Positions 26,601 through 38,746 of a stretch of 64,000 bases of DNA are shown here, one piece after another. The position numbers were made by a program, and so were the translations under genes. Position 1 is the stretch's first letter; the number at the start of each line of letters is the position of its first letter. This DNA comes from Chamaecrista fasciculata (Eukaryota > Streptophyta > Magnoliopsida > Fabales > Fabaceae), in contig QANZ01004029.1 of assembly GCA_003254925.1 (NCBI GenBank), forward strand, positions 62,001-126,000, read 5' to 3'. The notes beneath the pieces are model-generated. The model saw only the letters and a list, made by a program, of their open reading frames with translations. It made no database searches and was not told the origin of the DNA.

Positions 26601-29272
26601 ATAGCTTCTACAAGTTCTGCACTACCCCGTCTACAAGCCAAATGAAGAGCAGTTTGTCCATCAGAATTTTGAGCTTCCAATATAGAAGATATGTAGTTGC
26701 TACCATTTTCTGATGCAGCCATTGCAAGAAGATCTCTGCATCAAAAGAAGAGATTACACAAAAGGTAAATAAATTAATGAACCACAATTAAGTTTAATGA
26801 GAGCTAGTCCAAGCGGATCAATTGTGAAACTGACTAACCTAACACCTCTGACATCACCTTCAGATACAAGTCGATGAAGATGGCTGGGGTTTTCTTGAGG
26901 AACTTCTGGTTCAGGTTGAGGAGAAGGTTCTACCACATTTGGCACAGAGTATTGAACAAAGTCACTGTATGATGGAAAAATGCAATATTATACATGACAA
27001 TCATCAAAGATTAATGAAATTTGTGCATTATGCTCTCATTCACAAGAATCTCATACATATAATATCAAAAAACAATGCATAGCCTATACTTTGTCTCCCT
27101 TATCAGATGCCATAAAACTGACATAGAAGATGCAAATCGTGTTTATAATAACTTCCAACTTACTTATCAGGACTTGCAGGAGGGCTGCGTGGTATTTCCT
27201 GCAAATGACGAAGAAATATTGCTAACATTGCACTAAAGCTAGGTCTTTTGGATGGCTTGAACTGCAAGCACTCTCCAATCATCTTCCACAATTCTCTAGG
27301 TATCCCACCACCTACAACACTAGCATACTGTGGAGGCTGTTTCTTTCCCTTGACCACTGCTCGATAAATTTCTTCTGCACTTAGACCAGCCCAACTGCAC
27401 AAGAATAGGTTCTGCTCTAAGATTTTATAAAATATAAAAGGGCAGGGAAGAACACAATAACATTTTTTATCGGTACAAATAATTAAAAAAATTGAATAAA
27501 AGAATGAGTTGCTCCACGTACGGAACAGAACCCGTGCACATTTCCACCAATGTACAACCAAAACTCCAGGCATCCGACTCTGCAGATATACCTATTGCAT
27601 CATCCCAGAACAAATTTAATGACTTCTTCACAGGCTCCCAAGCCTCTGGTGCTGTATAATGCGGGCTGAGCATTATACACTCCATACATGAATGAATCTT
27701 CGAGGAGTCACCCTCTGGTCGGGCCTTCCTACATGAAGGCTTCTTCAAAATTGTAGCAAGTCCATAATCTGAAACCACTGCACGACCATTTGCGTCAACA
27801 AGAAGATTGGATGGCTTTAGATTCATGCACACAATGCCTGCAGCGTGAAGTTCAGCCACTCCCCTAGCAATATCTGCCCCATATCTACATTTGGCAAAGT
27901 TTAAGTGTCACTAACTCACTTTTATAGCTATGTTGGACTGTTGACTAGCAATATGGCAGAATTCAAATTCCTTTGAAATGACTTTACAGCTAGCTGTATT
28001 AAATAAATAAAACAACATGCAATCAAGTCATGTATAAACTTGTCCTGATAAAAATGTTTTCTAAAGAATTTTGCATACGAAGAATTCAAAACTGCCCTTG
28101 CTTCTGAGACGAACCATGGGAAAGCACAAAAGCCGCAGTGAAATGACAAACTTAAGATATTAAATAAACCATTCTATTCTAACTTTGTGGATGATCACCA
28201 TGATACAGTTTGTCAGTTTCCCTCTAAAGGCACATTAACCAGTAACTGGCAGAGTCTCTTTTATAGTATCTGCGTGAATTATCACCACTATGCAGTGCAT
28301 CCTACTTCTACAAGAAAATTTGCAGCATTCCTCATCAACAAATCTACAGAAGTTAAACTAAACATTCAACTATAAATATCATTAAGTTCTAGTTATTAAT
28401 TTGATACCAAGTTTCACAATAAACTTCTTTCCATGAGAAAGAAAAATACTCAAACCACAGATTTGAAAAGAACAGAAGAAAACAACAAAAAAGGGAATCC
28501 AAAACCTTAAGACTTGCTCCAAAGTAAGTCTTCCCTCGTTCCTCTGCATCTCAGACTGAATTGATCCATAACACCGGTCCATCACAAGACACAAACTCTC
28601 TTCCATCTTCGTTGCCCCATGAAACGTACATACATTTCTACACCACATTGAAGCACGACGCAGATTATCAAGCTGCCCTTGAACCCAATCCAAATCCATG
28701 TCTTCCACTATCGTTACCTTCTTCACCGCCACATGATGTCGGCACCGTCCATTTCCACCACCGCCGCCTCCGCCGCCGCCACTAATCACCGCCGTCCACA
28801 TTTCCATACCAGCCCTCCTTCCTTCTCCTATCCGCCGCAGCAATTTCAAGTCCTGGTGCGCTCCGACCTCGATAACCGGTCCGCAGCCGGTGGAGCTCGA
28901 CGACGTCTGGGAGCCACGGCTGTTCCGGCGGCGAATGACGGAGTCGTCATCATTATTGTCGCCGTCGTCTTCCGCCGCATCAGCCGTTTCTTCATCATCG
29001 TCGGTGAAGTCACAGTCGAAATTGGAACCGGAGGCGTTGGAAGTGGAGTGAATAAGAGCGAGCACGGCATAGTTCTTTCGCAGAGCTTGTACAGAGTTCC
29101 CGACGGTGGACACGTGGCGGCACCTCGGGCAGGCGAGGGTCGTATCGGAGGACGCCGAGAACATCCTGGAGAGACAGTCCCTGCAAAATCCATGGCCGCA
29201 TTGGAGCAGAAGTGGGACTCTGTCTTCCTCGTTGTACCGCGTTTGGCAAACCGAACAGCAGGGGACTTTCAT
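17638..29272 (-). CDS. KEG: KEG, RING E3 ligase with kinase, ankyrin and HERC2-like repeats
   Basis: KEEP ON GOING ubiquitinates ABI5 and restrains abscisic acid signalling; it resides at the trans-Golgi/early endosome. Exons: 29272-28506, 27884-27522, 27394-27164, 26964-26839, 26735-26399, 26313-26156, 24804-24647, 23628-23507, 23418-23284, 22766-22642, 21786-21682, 21427-21194, 20297-19964, 19876-19688, 19569-19264, 18852-17638; in phase, 1634 residues (Arabidopsis about 1625). RING cysteines C6, C9, C25, H27, C30, C33, C48, C51. Then an acidic linker, a kinase domain (~140-440) with VAVKKV, and a run of nine glycines. The catalytic loop reads CMNLKPSN, with Asn where most kinases have Asp, and SDYG replaces DFG; the family shares this. 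Ankyrin repeats span ~470-850, then HERC2/MIB-like repeats (recurring VGDWVRVK, GWGxxT) to the end. The intron after 22642 starts GC. Confidence 0.95.
22160..22216. repeat. CA/CT/GA microsatellite in KEG intron
   Basis: ACACACAC and CTCTCTCT runs followed by ATAGAGAGAGAGAG; the CT and GA tracts can pair as a hairpin within the intron between KEG exons 10 and 11. Confidence 0.7.
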
Positions 29273-29773
29273 ATTCTCGAGCTTTCAATCGCGGACTCAC
29301 CCAGAAAGCAAAACCACGAGGTGAGCAAAACCCAGAGATTGGTCGATCGAAACTTGAGCTGGTGAGAGGATCTTGTTGAGTTCAGGGAGAATTCAAGTTG
29401 ATAAGAGGTGGAAATGGTAGATCCATAAGCGAATGGAAAAGGGGAATTGAAGAGAGATTGATGTGGGGAGAGAGTGATCAAACAAAGGTATTGAAGAGAG
29501 AAATCTAGAGGAAGAAGAAGAAGAAGAAGAAGAAAAGAAGGAAGGTGTGAGAGATTTTTGGTAAAAGAAATAGCTTTTTGTTATTTTGATTCTGTAAAAG
29601 AAAAGAAATGGCTAATGGCTTAGGTGGGCTGGCTGGTCTAGTGTGGTCTGCTTGCTTGGACTTTGGAGTCCCTAACCCGTTTCTTCCGTCTGCACCCCTA
29701 TGTTCCTACCCTTTTCTACGCCGCTATTATCTACATTTTTTTGAGGCACTTGGATGAAATTTCATATATAAGA
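29273..29773 (-). promoter_or_regulatory. KEG 5' UTR and promoter region
   Basis: Lies directly upstream of the KEG start codon. Holds a purine-rich (AGA)n tract at about 29507-29540, which on the coding strand is a TCT repeat common in plant 5' UTRs. No transcription start can be fixed. Confidence 0.45.
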
Positions 29774-30263
29774 TAGGTTAAAATGTCATTTTTGTCCTAA
29801 ATGTATGTTCTAATAATGTTATTTTGATTCTTTATGTTTCAAAATGTTCAATTTGGTCTTAAATATTGAAAAAATGTTTCGTTTTAGTTTTAAATTATTG
29901 AATATGATTATATTTTTTTCGTTTTACGTTCAAATATGACAAGTTTAGAGCTACATATTGTTCTCAGATAGTACTTTCTCTATCCAGTTGGGGCCGTCAA
30001 CAAACGAAGTCAAATCGGTTTTGAAAGTGAATTGCTCGTTTCACGACCAACCAAGTAAAATTGATTTTATCTCTCTTATTTCAAATTCGAATACAACAAA
30101 TTCAAAGCTACGAGTTACTATTAATAAATCTTTTAAACTCGAAATTGGATGCGAGAAAATATGACCAAATTCAATAGTTTAGAACCAAAATAAACATTTT
30201 ATCAGCATTTAGTATCAATTTGAACATTTTAAAACATAAAGGACTAAAATGACCCTTTGACGT
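29774..30263. mobile_element. Foldback MITE (family A, copy 2)
   Basis: Left arm GGTTAAAATGTCATTTTTGT and right arm GACTAAAATGACCCTTTGAC are inverted relatives, and the middle carries TTTAGAGCTACATATTGTTC as in copy 1. It sits about 500 bp upstream of the KEG start. Its right arm is also the source of part of the neighbouring tandem array. Confidence 0.72.
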
Positions 30264-32567
30264 ATAATATATAATAAGCATACAGCTTTTTTCATTTTTT
30301 TTTTTACCTACATGGTCTTCGAAATTCCGTCTGATTAACCTAAACTCCACTTATGTTGTACATATGATTATAATGAGAAAATATTTAAATAAAATAATTA
30401 AATTTATAAAATCTTAAATTTAATACTTTACTTAAACAATACCAAATTGTTTATCAATTAAACCCACTACGTGTTGATGAATAAGCATACAACTTGATTC
30501 CAGATTGATACATCAATTTGATAAGTTAGTATTTAAAAGTTAAGTTTATATATTTTAGTCTATAAAAATTGTGAAAACAATACAGGTTAGTCAAGGAGTG
30601 TACACGGGTTGGGCTGAGTTTTGGCCGAAACCAAGACTCAACTCGATCAAGTCCGAGCCAAAATAAAACATGTTTTCAACAATTAAGACTAATTTGAACA
30701 TTTTAAAATATAAAGGACTAACATAAATATTAGAGCATACATTTAAAACCAAAATGATCCTTTGACCTACAATATAAAATAAGCATACAACTTTTTTCAT
30801 TTTTCATTTTCTTTTAGGAATGGTCTACGAAATTCCATTTGATTAATCTAAACTCGACTTATATTATACATATGATTATAATGGAAAAATCTTTAAATAG
30901 AGTAATTAAATTCATAAAATCTTAAATTTAATACTTTACTTAAACGGTACCAAATTGTTTGTCAATTAAACCCACTACGCGATGATGAATAAGCGTACAA
31001 CTTGATTCCAGCTTGATACATGAATTTGATAAGTTAATATTTAAAAGTTAAGTTTATATATTCTAGTCTATAAAAATTGTGAAAACAATACATGTTAGTC
31101 TAGGGGTGTACACGGGCTGAGCTGAGTTTTGGTCGGAACTGAGACCCAGCCCGATCAAACCTGGACCAAAATGAAACATTTTTTTAATATTTAAGACTAA
31201 TTTGAACATTTTAAAATATAAAAGACCAAAATAAATATTAAAGTATACATTTAAGACCAAATTGATCCTTTGACCAATAATATAAAATATGCATACAACT
31301 TTTTTCATTTTTCTTTTTTTTTTCCTACGTGGTCTACGATATTCCGTTTGTTTAATCTAAACTCAACTAATATTGTATATATGATTATAATGGGAAAATT
31401 TTTAAATAGAGTAATTAAATTTATAAAATTTTAAATTTAATACTTTACTTAAACGATACCAAATTGTTTATCAATTAAACCCACTACGCGTTGATAATAA
31501 GCATACAACTTGATTCCAGCTTGATACATGAATTTGATAAGTTAATATTTAAAAGTTAAGTTTATATATTCTAGTCTATAAAAATTGTAAAAACAATACA
31601 CGTTAGTCTAGGGGTGTACACGGGTCGGGCTGAGTTTTGGTCGGAACTGAGACCTAGTCCGATCAAACCCGGACCAAAATGAAACATTTTTTCAATATTT
31701 AAGACTAATTTGAACATTTTAAAATATAAATGACCAAAATAAATATTAGAGCATACATTTAAGACTAAAATAATCCTTTGACCTATAATATAAAATAAGC
31801 ATACAACTTTTTTCATTTTGCATTTTTTTTTGCCTACATGGTCTTTGAAATTCCGTTTGATTAATCTAAACTCGACTTATATTGTACATATGATTATAAT
31901 GGGAAAATCTTTAAATAGAGTAATTAAATTCATAAAATCTTAAATTTAATACTTTACTTAAACGATACCAAATTGTTTATCAATTAAACCCACTAGGCGT
32001 TGATGAATAAGCATACAACTTAATTCCAAATTGATATATGAATTTGATAAGTTAATATTTAAAAGTTAAGTTTATATATTCTAGTCTATAAAAATTGTGA
32101 AAACAATACACATTAGTCTAGGGGTGTACACGGGCCGGGTCGAGTTTTGGTCGGAACTGAGATCCAGCCTGATCAAATCCGGGCCAAAATGAAATATTTT
32201 TCCAACATTTAAGACTAATTTGAACATTTTAAATATAAATGACCAAAATAAATATTAGAGCATACATTTAAAATCAAAATGATCCTTTGACCTATAATAT
32301 AAAATAATCATACAACTTTTTTCATTTTTCTTTTGCTTACATGATCTACAAAATTTCGCCTGTTCAATCTAAACTCGACTTATATTGTACATACGATTAT
32401 AATAAGAAAATCTTTAAATAGAGTAATTAAATTCATAAAATCTTAAATTTAATACCTTACTTGATACCATATTGTTCATCAATTAAACTAACTATGTCGT
32501 TGATGAATAAGCAAACAACTTGATTCTAAATTGATACATGAATTTGATAAGTTAATATTTAAAATTT

Positions 32568-34139
32568 GGGTAAATTGCAATTTGGTACCCTGTGGTTAGG
32601 GGCGATTCCACTTTGGTACCCTGAAAGAAAAATTTGTGCAGTTTGGTGCCCCGTGGTTTGCTTCGTTAGCGAATTGGTCCCCTGTGCTTTATTTCTGTTA
32701 GGATTTAACGGCAAATCTGATTGTGACTACGTTAAAATGTCAAAAACCTCCCAACAAGTCTTCTCTTATGCGTTTAAGTCCTTTCCCTTTCCTTTTCACA
32801 AGATTTCTTTTGAATAGGTCCTGATTTAATTACACTTTAATCCCAAAAGTTTATGATCTTTATCAAAATAGTCCTTAGAACCTCAAAAGACAAATGAGCA
32901 TCTATGATTTATCAAAAAATCCCCATATTCAACTACCAGAAGATGAAATTTTCATTCAATTACACTAAAAAAAAATCAAAACCCCCAAATTTTTTCCAAA
33001 ATCAAGCCCCACAAATTACCCCACAAATTTCATTCAAGTATACTACAAACAAATTAAAACCCCCAAATTTCTTCAGAGCCACAAATCAAAACCCTTAAAG
33101 CTCTTCAATTTTTTATAACTAGATAGTGAATTCAATAAATTTGATTGTAAAGGGTGGAATCATACTAGGCCCATCGGCTTTGGGCAGGAACTAAACCTAC
33201 ATGCACCATGTATTCCCCTCATGGAGCACTCCCATTCTTGAATCCGTTGCCAGCATCGGCCTTCTGTTCTTCCTCTTCCTCGTGGGTCTCGAATTGGACT
33301 TCAATTAGGCTGTGATGGAAAGCGCCACGCCCATGAATACTAGGAATTGGGGGAAACCCACTTTGTCGGCTCCATGGACGGTCTTGCGGAGGACGACGGC
33401 GACGCCAATGCCGGCGATGAAAGGGACGGAGATGCCGGCGGCGGCGATGAACAGAGCTCTCCGAGGAAGAATGGAATTGAAGAACAGAAGACCGGAGCGG
33501 CGAATGGAATTGAAGTCTAATTCGAGACCCACGATGGGCCTAGTATGATTCCACCCTGTACAATCAAATTTATTGAATTCACTATCTACTTAGAAAAAAT
33601 TGAAGAGCTTTAAGGGTTTTGATGTGTGGTCCGAAGAAATTTGGGAGTTTTGATTTGTTTGTAGTATACTTGAATGAAATTTGTGGGGGTAATTTGTGGT
33701 GCTTGATTTTGGAGTAATTTGGGGGTTTTGATTTGTTTGTAGTGTACTTGAATAAAAATTTCATCTTCTGGTAGTTGAATATGGGGATTTTTTGATAAAT
33801 CATAGATGCTCATTTGTCTTTTGAGGTTCTAAGGACTATTTTGATAAAGATCATAAACTTTTGGGACTAAAGGGTAATTAAATCAGGACCTATTCAAAAG
33901 AAATCTTGTGAAAAGGAAAGGGAAATGACTTAAACGCATAATAGAAGACTTGTTGGGAGGTTTTTGACATTTTAACATGGTCACAATCAGATTTGCCGTT
34001 AAATCCTAACGGAAATAAAGCACATGAGACCATTTCGCTAACGGAGCAAACCACGGGGCACCAAACTGCAAAAATTTTTCTTTCAGGGCACCAAAGTGGA
34101 ATCGCCCCTAACCACAGGGTACCAAACTGCAATTTACCC
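32568..34139. mobile_element. Pack-MULE 1 (carries CHX fragments)
   Basis: Ends GGGTAAATTGCAATTTGG and its inverse CAAACTGCAATTTACCC, flanked by a perfect 9-bp duplication TTAAAATTT (32559-32567, 34140-34148), the size made by Mutator-type transposases. Terminal inverted repeats are long: about 32568-33172 and 33536-34139. No transposase is present. It interrupts the fifth unit of the 508-bp array, so it is younger than the array. Confidence 0.9.
33173..33545. pseudogene. Captured CHX cation/H+ antiporter fragments
   Basis: The plus strand at 33173-33308 reads GPSALGRN, stop, then YMHHVFPSWSTPILESVAS and IGLLFFLFLVGLELDFN, a recognisable part of the CHX17-20 antiporter membrane domain. The minus strand at 33545-33306 restarts at VGLELDFNSIRRSG and goes on through AAAGISVPF, VLRKTV and FLVFMGVALSITA before a stop. 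The same gene was thus captured in two opposite pieces with a short overlap, plus a local duplication giving LLFFNSIL. It cannot encode a transporter. Confidence 0.85.
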
Positions 34140-34194
34140 TTAAAATTTAAGTTTATATATTCTAGTCTATGAAAATGGTGAAAACAATACAAGT

Positions 34195-34650
34195 TAAGGG
34201 TGTACACGGGTCGAATTGAGTTTTGGTCAAATCTAAGACCCAGCTTGATCGAATTCGGGCCAGATTGGGTCACCAGGTCGAGTCAAGCCAATTTTTTTTC
34301 AAAATTTTTATATTTTTTATTTAAGTCATTTATTTATTTTATATATTTTTTTTACTAGTATATATTGATAAAAGAATTAATTTTAGATCAATTTAACGAT
34401 ATTTTTTATTAATAAAAATATTTAATTTGATTTATATGTTAAAAATATTGATTTAATTGAGCTTAAGTATTTATTTTATGTACTTTTTAATATAAAATTG
34501 ATAAAAAAAATACATATATATTTCTTATAATTAAAAAAAAATATTTAGTAGTGGAAAATATAAATATATATAGTAAAATATATATTTGTTTTTCAAAAAA
34601 TGGGTATATCTCGGGCCGGGTAGGGTCTTGTTCAACCCTAGGTTAGTCTT
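34195..34650. mobile_element. Non-autonomous hAT-like element
   Basis: Begins AGGGTGTACACGGGTCG and ends CGGGCCGGGTAGGGTCTTG then TTCAACCCTAG, with imperfect terminal inversion typical of GC-ended plant hAT MITEs. The middle is very AT-rich and codes for nothing. Its left part is what the 508-bp array repeats. Confidence 0.5.
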
Positions 34651-34744
34651 TCAACTTATTTTGTAAGGACAAACTTATAAGGACAAAAAGTATAGGTTTT
34701 ATATGTAAATTAGAATTTCAAAAATTGAGATATTAATTGTTGTT

Positions 34745-35500
34745 ATTAGAGTTGTTCAGTGATTCAAACCAACCCGTAAAATCAACCCGGCCCGCAGTAG
34801 TTTAGGTTGGGGTGCGGGTTTAAAAATTTTGAGCCCACTCAACCCAACCCAACCCAACCCAACCCGTCAGCCTGCTATTTATATATATATATTCATTTTT
34901 TTATTTTAATATTTACATGAATAAATAAAAATTAGTATAATACAAATGACTCTTGAGTTGTCCTTCCCCTTAGTTTTTACACGGCGTAAAGTGACTTCAC
35001 TTTCAATTAATCATTTTTTGTTTGTCAATCATTCAATTAATCAATTTAATCTCTTTAATTTTTATCAATTTCAATTTTTACCTAAAAAGTATAACTAGTG
35101 TTTTTACAATTTTACTTGCAAAATTCTAGTTCTACTGCTGTCGTGACTGCTTCTATTTTCCTCTACTATTAACTTCACCTTCTTTAGATGAATATATATG
35201 ACTTTCAATCATATTATATTATTATTGACTCATAATAATAAGAAATCTTTTTTTATCAAAAATCAATACAAAAAAGTTGAAAAATTAAAACAAAATTATA
35301 GAGTCAAGTATATTTTTGAAAAAAAAAATGTTTGCAAATTGGAATGAGTCAACCCACCAACTTGCCCAACCCGACCCCTTCTTGTTTGGTTTGGGCTGAA
35401 ATTTTTTTTTCAAAATCCAACCGAGACCAACCTACCTTAAAAAAAATTCAACCCAAACCAACTCACCTTAAACCTAACTCAACCCACCCCGTTGTTATAA
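34745..35500. mobile_element. Non-autonomous hAT-like element, AACCC-rich ends
   Basis: GTTCAGTGATTCAAACCAAC with AACCCAACCC runs on the left, and CAACCCACC, GGTTTGGGCTG and CAACCCACCCCGTTG on the right. The centre is AT-rich with no coding frame. Boundaries are approximate and no target duplication was fixed. Confidence 0.4.
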
Positions 35501-35761
35501 ACTAATTCTCATGTTTACTCTATAATGATATATAATAAACATATGAATTGATTGGAACAAATTGATAATTTAATATTTAAAACTTCATTTTGAGATATTA
35601 ATACTCAAAAACGTAATGATTAAAGTGTATTGGTTCTACATTAATGTTTATAGATTAAAGTATGTAACTTATTTTTAAATATAAGTAAATATTTAAAGTG
35701 GTCTTTAAAAAGATACACAAGTTAACAACGCATTCTTATATACTTTTTAATCTTTCAAAAA

Positions 35762-36660
35762 AATATCTTTTTCAACACCATAATTAAAGAAACTGCATCG
35801 TCCTTTCAACCTCTCGCCGGCGTCGGAGACGGTAACGGCAACGGCGACAGCGACAGCGACGGCAACAGCAACGGCGACAGCGACAGCGATGGCAACGGCA
35901 AAGGCAACGGATCTCGCCGTCCCCACCGTCGCTCCTCCTTCCTACTTTCAAATCCACCCATTCATCTCAAACACCATTCCCTTCTTTCCTACTTTCTGTG
36001 ATTTTGCTCTTCAACTTTGCTTCTTCTTTCAGCTTCAATCTCTTTTTTGTCTCTGATTTTTACAATCTCTTGTTTCTAAATCCCCAAAAAAAAGAAAAAA
36101 GATGATTTCCTTTAATTAGTTTCAACTTTAGATTTAAACTTCCATAATTATCTGTTGGCTTGAATTCCATCTCTGATAGCACTGTTAAACGGGCCGGCCC
36201 GGCCCGGCCCGCCCCGTTACGGGCCACGGGCTAAACGGGCCGGGCNTTCACAATCTCTTGTTTGTAAACCTAGGATTCTTGAATTTCAAGTTCGATTTTC
36301 TCTATTTTCCGTTTTCCACTCTTAAAAGCAAAAAAGAAACAAAAAAAAACCCTTACTCCTTCTTTCAGCTTGAATATCTTGTTTTTTGTTTGGCAGTGAT
36401 TTTCGCAATCTTCTGTTTCTAAATCCAAAAATAAAAAAAGGCATTTCCTTTGATCTAGTTTCAAGTTTCAACTCTTTTTTCTACAGTGTTGTTTTCTTTA
36501 GCTTGAATCTCTTCTGAGTGTAATCTTCACAATCTCTTGTTTCTTGAATTTGGCGAGATCCGTTGCTGTCGCTGTCACTGTTATTGTCTCTGGCGCCGGT
36601 GAGAGGTTGAAAGGATATATGATGCAGTTTCTTTAATTTTGGTGTTGAAATTGTTTGCAG
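35762..36660. repeat. Inverted-repeat element with GACAGCGACGG minisatellite and assembly gap
   Basis: TCAACACCATAATTAAAG, AAACTGCATC and CCTTTCAACCTCTC at 35775-35815 occur inverted at about 36585-36645. Next to the left arm are GACAGCGACGGCAACGG-type repeats (35833-35915), mirrored in short form at 36545-36590. Inside are three diverged copies of AATCTCTTGTTTCTAAATCC and a GC-rich hAT end (36190-36245, GGGCCGGCCCGGCCCGG) that stops at the only N, position 36246. Confidence 0.6.
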
Positions 36661-37124
36661 ATGAAGAAAGAGAGAGACACGAGATAGAGAGGGAGGTTGT
36701 GTTTTTTTTTGTATAAAATAAACTAAAACCTTCATGTGTTTCTTCTTTCTTACATTTTGGTTCCATTATAGAGAAAAAGGTCTTTAATGCAAAAAATTTA
36801 AACTTTTAGGAGTTAAAAATTAATTTTATCTTTTGTTTAACAGAAAAATGGATGAAAAAGGTTAGAGGGACCAACTTTGTCAAATTTTGCATAACTAGAG
36901 GACTAATATGGAATGAAAAATAATTGGGGGACCAAAATAGGACTTTGGCCTTGATGAAATTATTGTTTTATTTTATTTTATTTTTGCTTTTAACAATCAA
37001 AACATCAAAATATTGTTTTTAAAATCTAAAAAAACAAAAAACTACTTAAAGATGTTCTCAACTCTCAAAACAATTTTACAGAGTTGCTCTTAAAGATGAG
37101 AATCAAACAAGCCAATACCAACAA
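36661..37124. other. Repeat-derived spacer
   Basis: Phrases such as GGGACCAACTTTGTCAAATT and GGGGGACCAAAATAGGAC look like a decayed foldback element arm. I see no gene. Confidence 0.35.
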
Positions 37125-37216
37125 TGGTTTAGTATAGTGGTTGACAAACTACAACTTAAGTGAGAGGACTCATGTTCTATCCCTAGAATCAACATTATAT
37201 TGTTGGAAGGGCTTTA
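37125..37216 (+). mobile_element. tRNA-derived SINE fragment
   Basis: TAGTATAGTGGTTG fits an internal pol III A box and ATGTTCTATCCC a decayed B box, about 35 bp apart. It aligns with 60213-60300 through GTGAGAGGACTCA and CCTAGA, so the two are copies of one family. Confidence 0.6.
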
Positions 37217-38746
37217 AAGTATATATAATATAAAACCTAATGAGAATATCACTTATTTGATTCAATTATGTAGTGGATATATATATATATATATCCACGT
37301 AAATTAATACCTGAATATTAATAAATACCAATAAATTCACATTGGACGATATATATGCATGCACTGCTTTAGTGATGTCCTCCTTAAAAAGAGAAACTAA
37401 ACAATTCTATCTATTGGAATTATTGCAATAAAGCTTCTACTTCTAGTAAGTGACTCCCACAATCAAAGTTGATCTGAATACCATTCCTTCTGCCTCAAAA
37501 CCCATTCTTCATATGATCATTGTACGTAAAAGTGATATATTGATACCTTTCATCATTTTGTCAAAGCTACATCTCATGTATATATGTAAGTTTATACTAT
37601 TTCTGTATTTCAGGCCAAAAAAAAAAATTATACTATTATATATAGATCCACATCTTCTATTCGTAAAAGATTTTCAAAATATTGCTACAATTGCAAAATA
37701 ACTTTAATTTTAATTATACTGTCAAAAACTCAAAATGAGTAATAGATCAATTTAAAAATAAATTTGAATTAAATGAGTCTAGACGACATGGGGTAGTCTA
37801 GGTTTTTTTTTAAATGTCATTTAATATGTATATATATATATATATGTTTTTATCTACTTCGTTACTTAAATGGTATATCTTTGCATTATTTTGTTTTAAT
37901 GTATATTTAGAACAAAAACTAATTTTTGAGGATGAGGATGAGTCCTTTAATTTCATGATATTCCAAAATTGTGTGAGGAAGAAAATGATTTTGGCAACTC
38001 ATACTTTTCTTTGTGGGCAACCAAAAATGGGAGATCAATCCCTCTCATCTGCTCTCCAAAATTACCAATACTAACTTTTAGAATTTAGAGTGACTATATA
38101 TACATGAAAATAGTGTGTACTATATATGCCTTTACATGTGTGTGTGTGTTGCTACATAAAAGTTGTGGGACATTGCCATTGCAATTATTTCAATTGTTTA
38201 AAGATTTTGTTTCCTACAATATTTGTTAAAGTTATAAAATGGAACATATTTAGAACGAGAGAGATGTAATTATATTTAGTAATTTAGAATTAAAATAAAA
38301 TTAAATAAAAATATTTAGAATTAATTTTAATATTTTAAAATATTTGGGATGAAAACCAAAACCAATTTGAGCATTTGACCTTTTAGATAATATATAAAAG
38401 TTGTTTTTATTTTTTAATCTTTTAGATGTTGGTCTTACGTCTAAATATATAGAGATGTGACATTGAGGTTAAAATTTTGGATGAATTTATCAAAAGAACA
38501 ATAGAAGAGTTAAATTTCAGAATTCTAAATCGTTTAAGGGCCAATAATTAAATTTCAAAGCCATCCCTTAAACTTTATTTAAATGCAGCGAATTTGGGCT
38601 AATACAATAGATTTGGGTGTGAAATGTCGGCATAAACTCAAGAATTTTCAATGTTAAAACTTAAAAGTCAGAGTATGACGTGGCACCCCCAACACATGCT
38701 AAAACTTTTCAACTTCCTATATTTCCGATAATTGCTCATGTAATAA
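37217..38746. other. AT-rich intergenic DNA
   Basis: Several (TA)n runs (about 37270-37295 and 37830-37845) and a GT run near 38141. Short open frames at 37450-38074 have no recognisable protein features. No gene called. Confidence 0.4.

Larger units (their letters stand above)
30264..34270. repeat. ~508-bp tandem array, about 4.5 units
   Basis: GTGTACACGGG recurs at about 30598, 31106, 31614, 32124 and 34200; once the 1.58 kb insertion is removed the spacings are 508, 508, 510 and 495. Each unit carries the right arm of the family A MITE (AATTTGAACATTTTAAAATA), an AT-rich flank with AAACCCACTACGCGTTGATG, and the start of an hAT-like element. Small open frames at 30591-30800, 31063-31308 and 31571-31816 are only this repeat. 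Confidence 0.88.

Noticed and set aside
28679-29365. 228-codon plus-strand frame
   Set aside because: Antisense to KEG exon 1; composition follows the RING/kinase coding strand.
33305-33532. Small membrane protein gene
   Set aside because: Recognisable as a fragment of a CHX antiporter inside a Pack-MULE; no start, no end and inverted pieces.
34835-34865. AACCC repeats resembling a telomere tract
   Set aside because: The unit is AACCC, not the plant CCCTAAA, and it belongs to the end of an hAT-like element.
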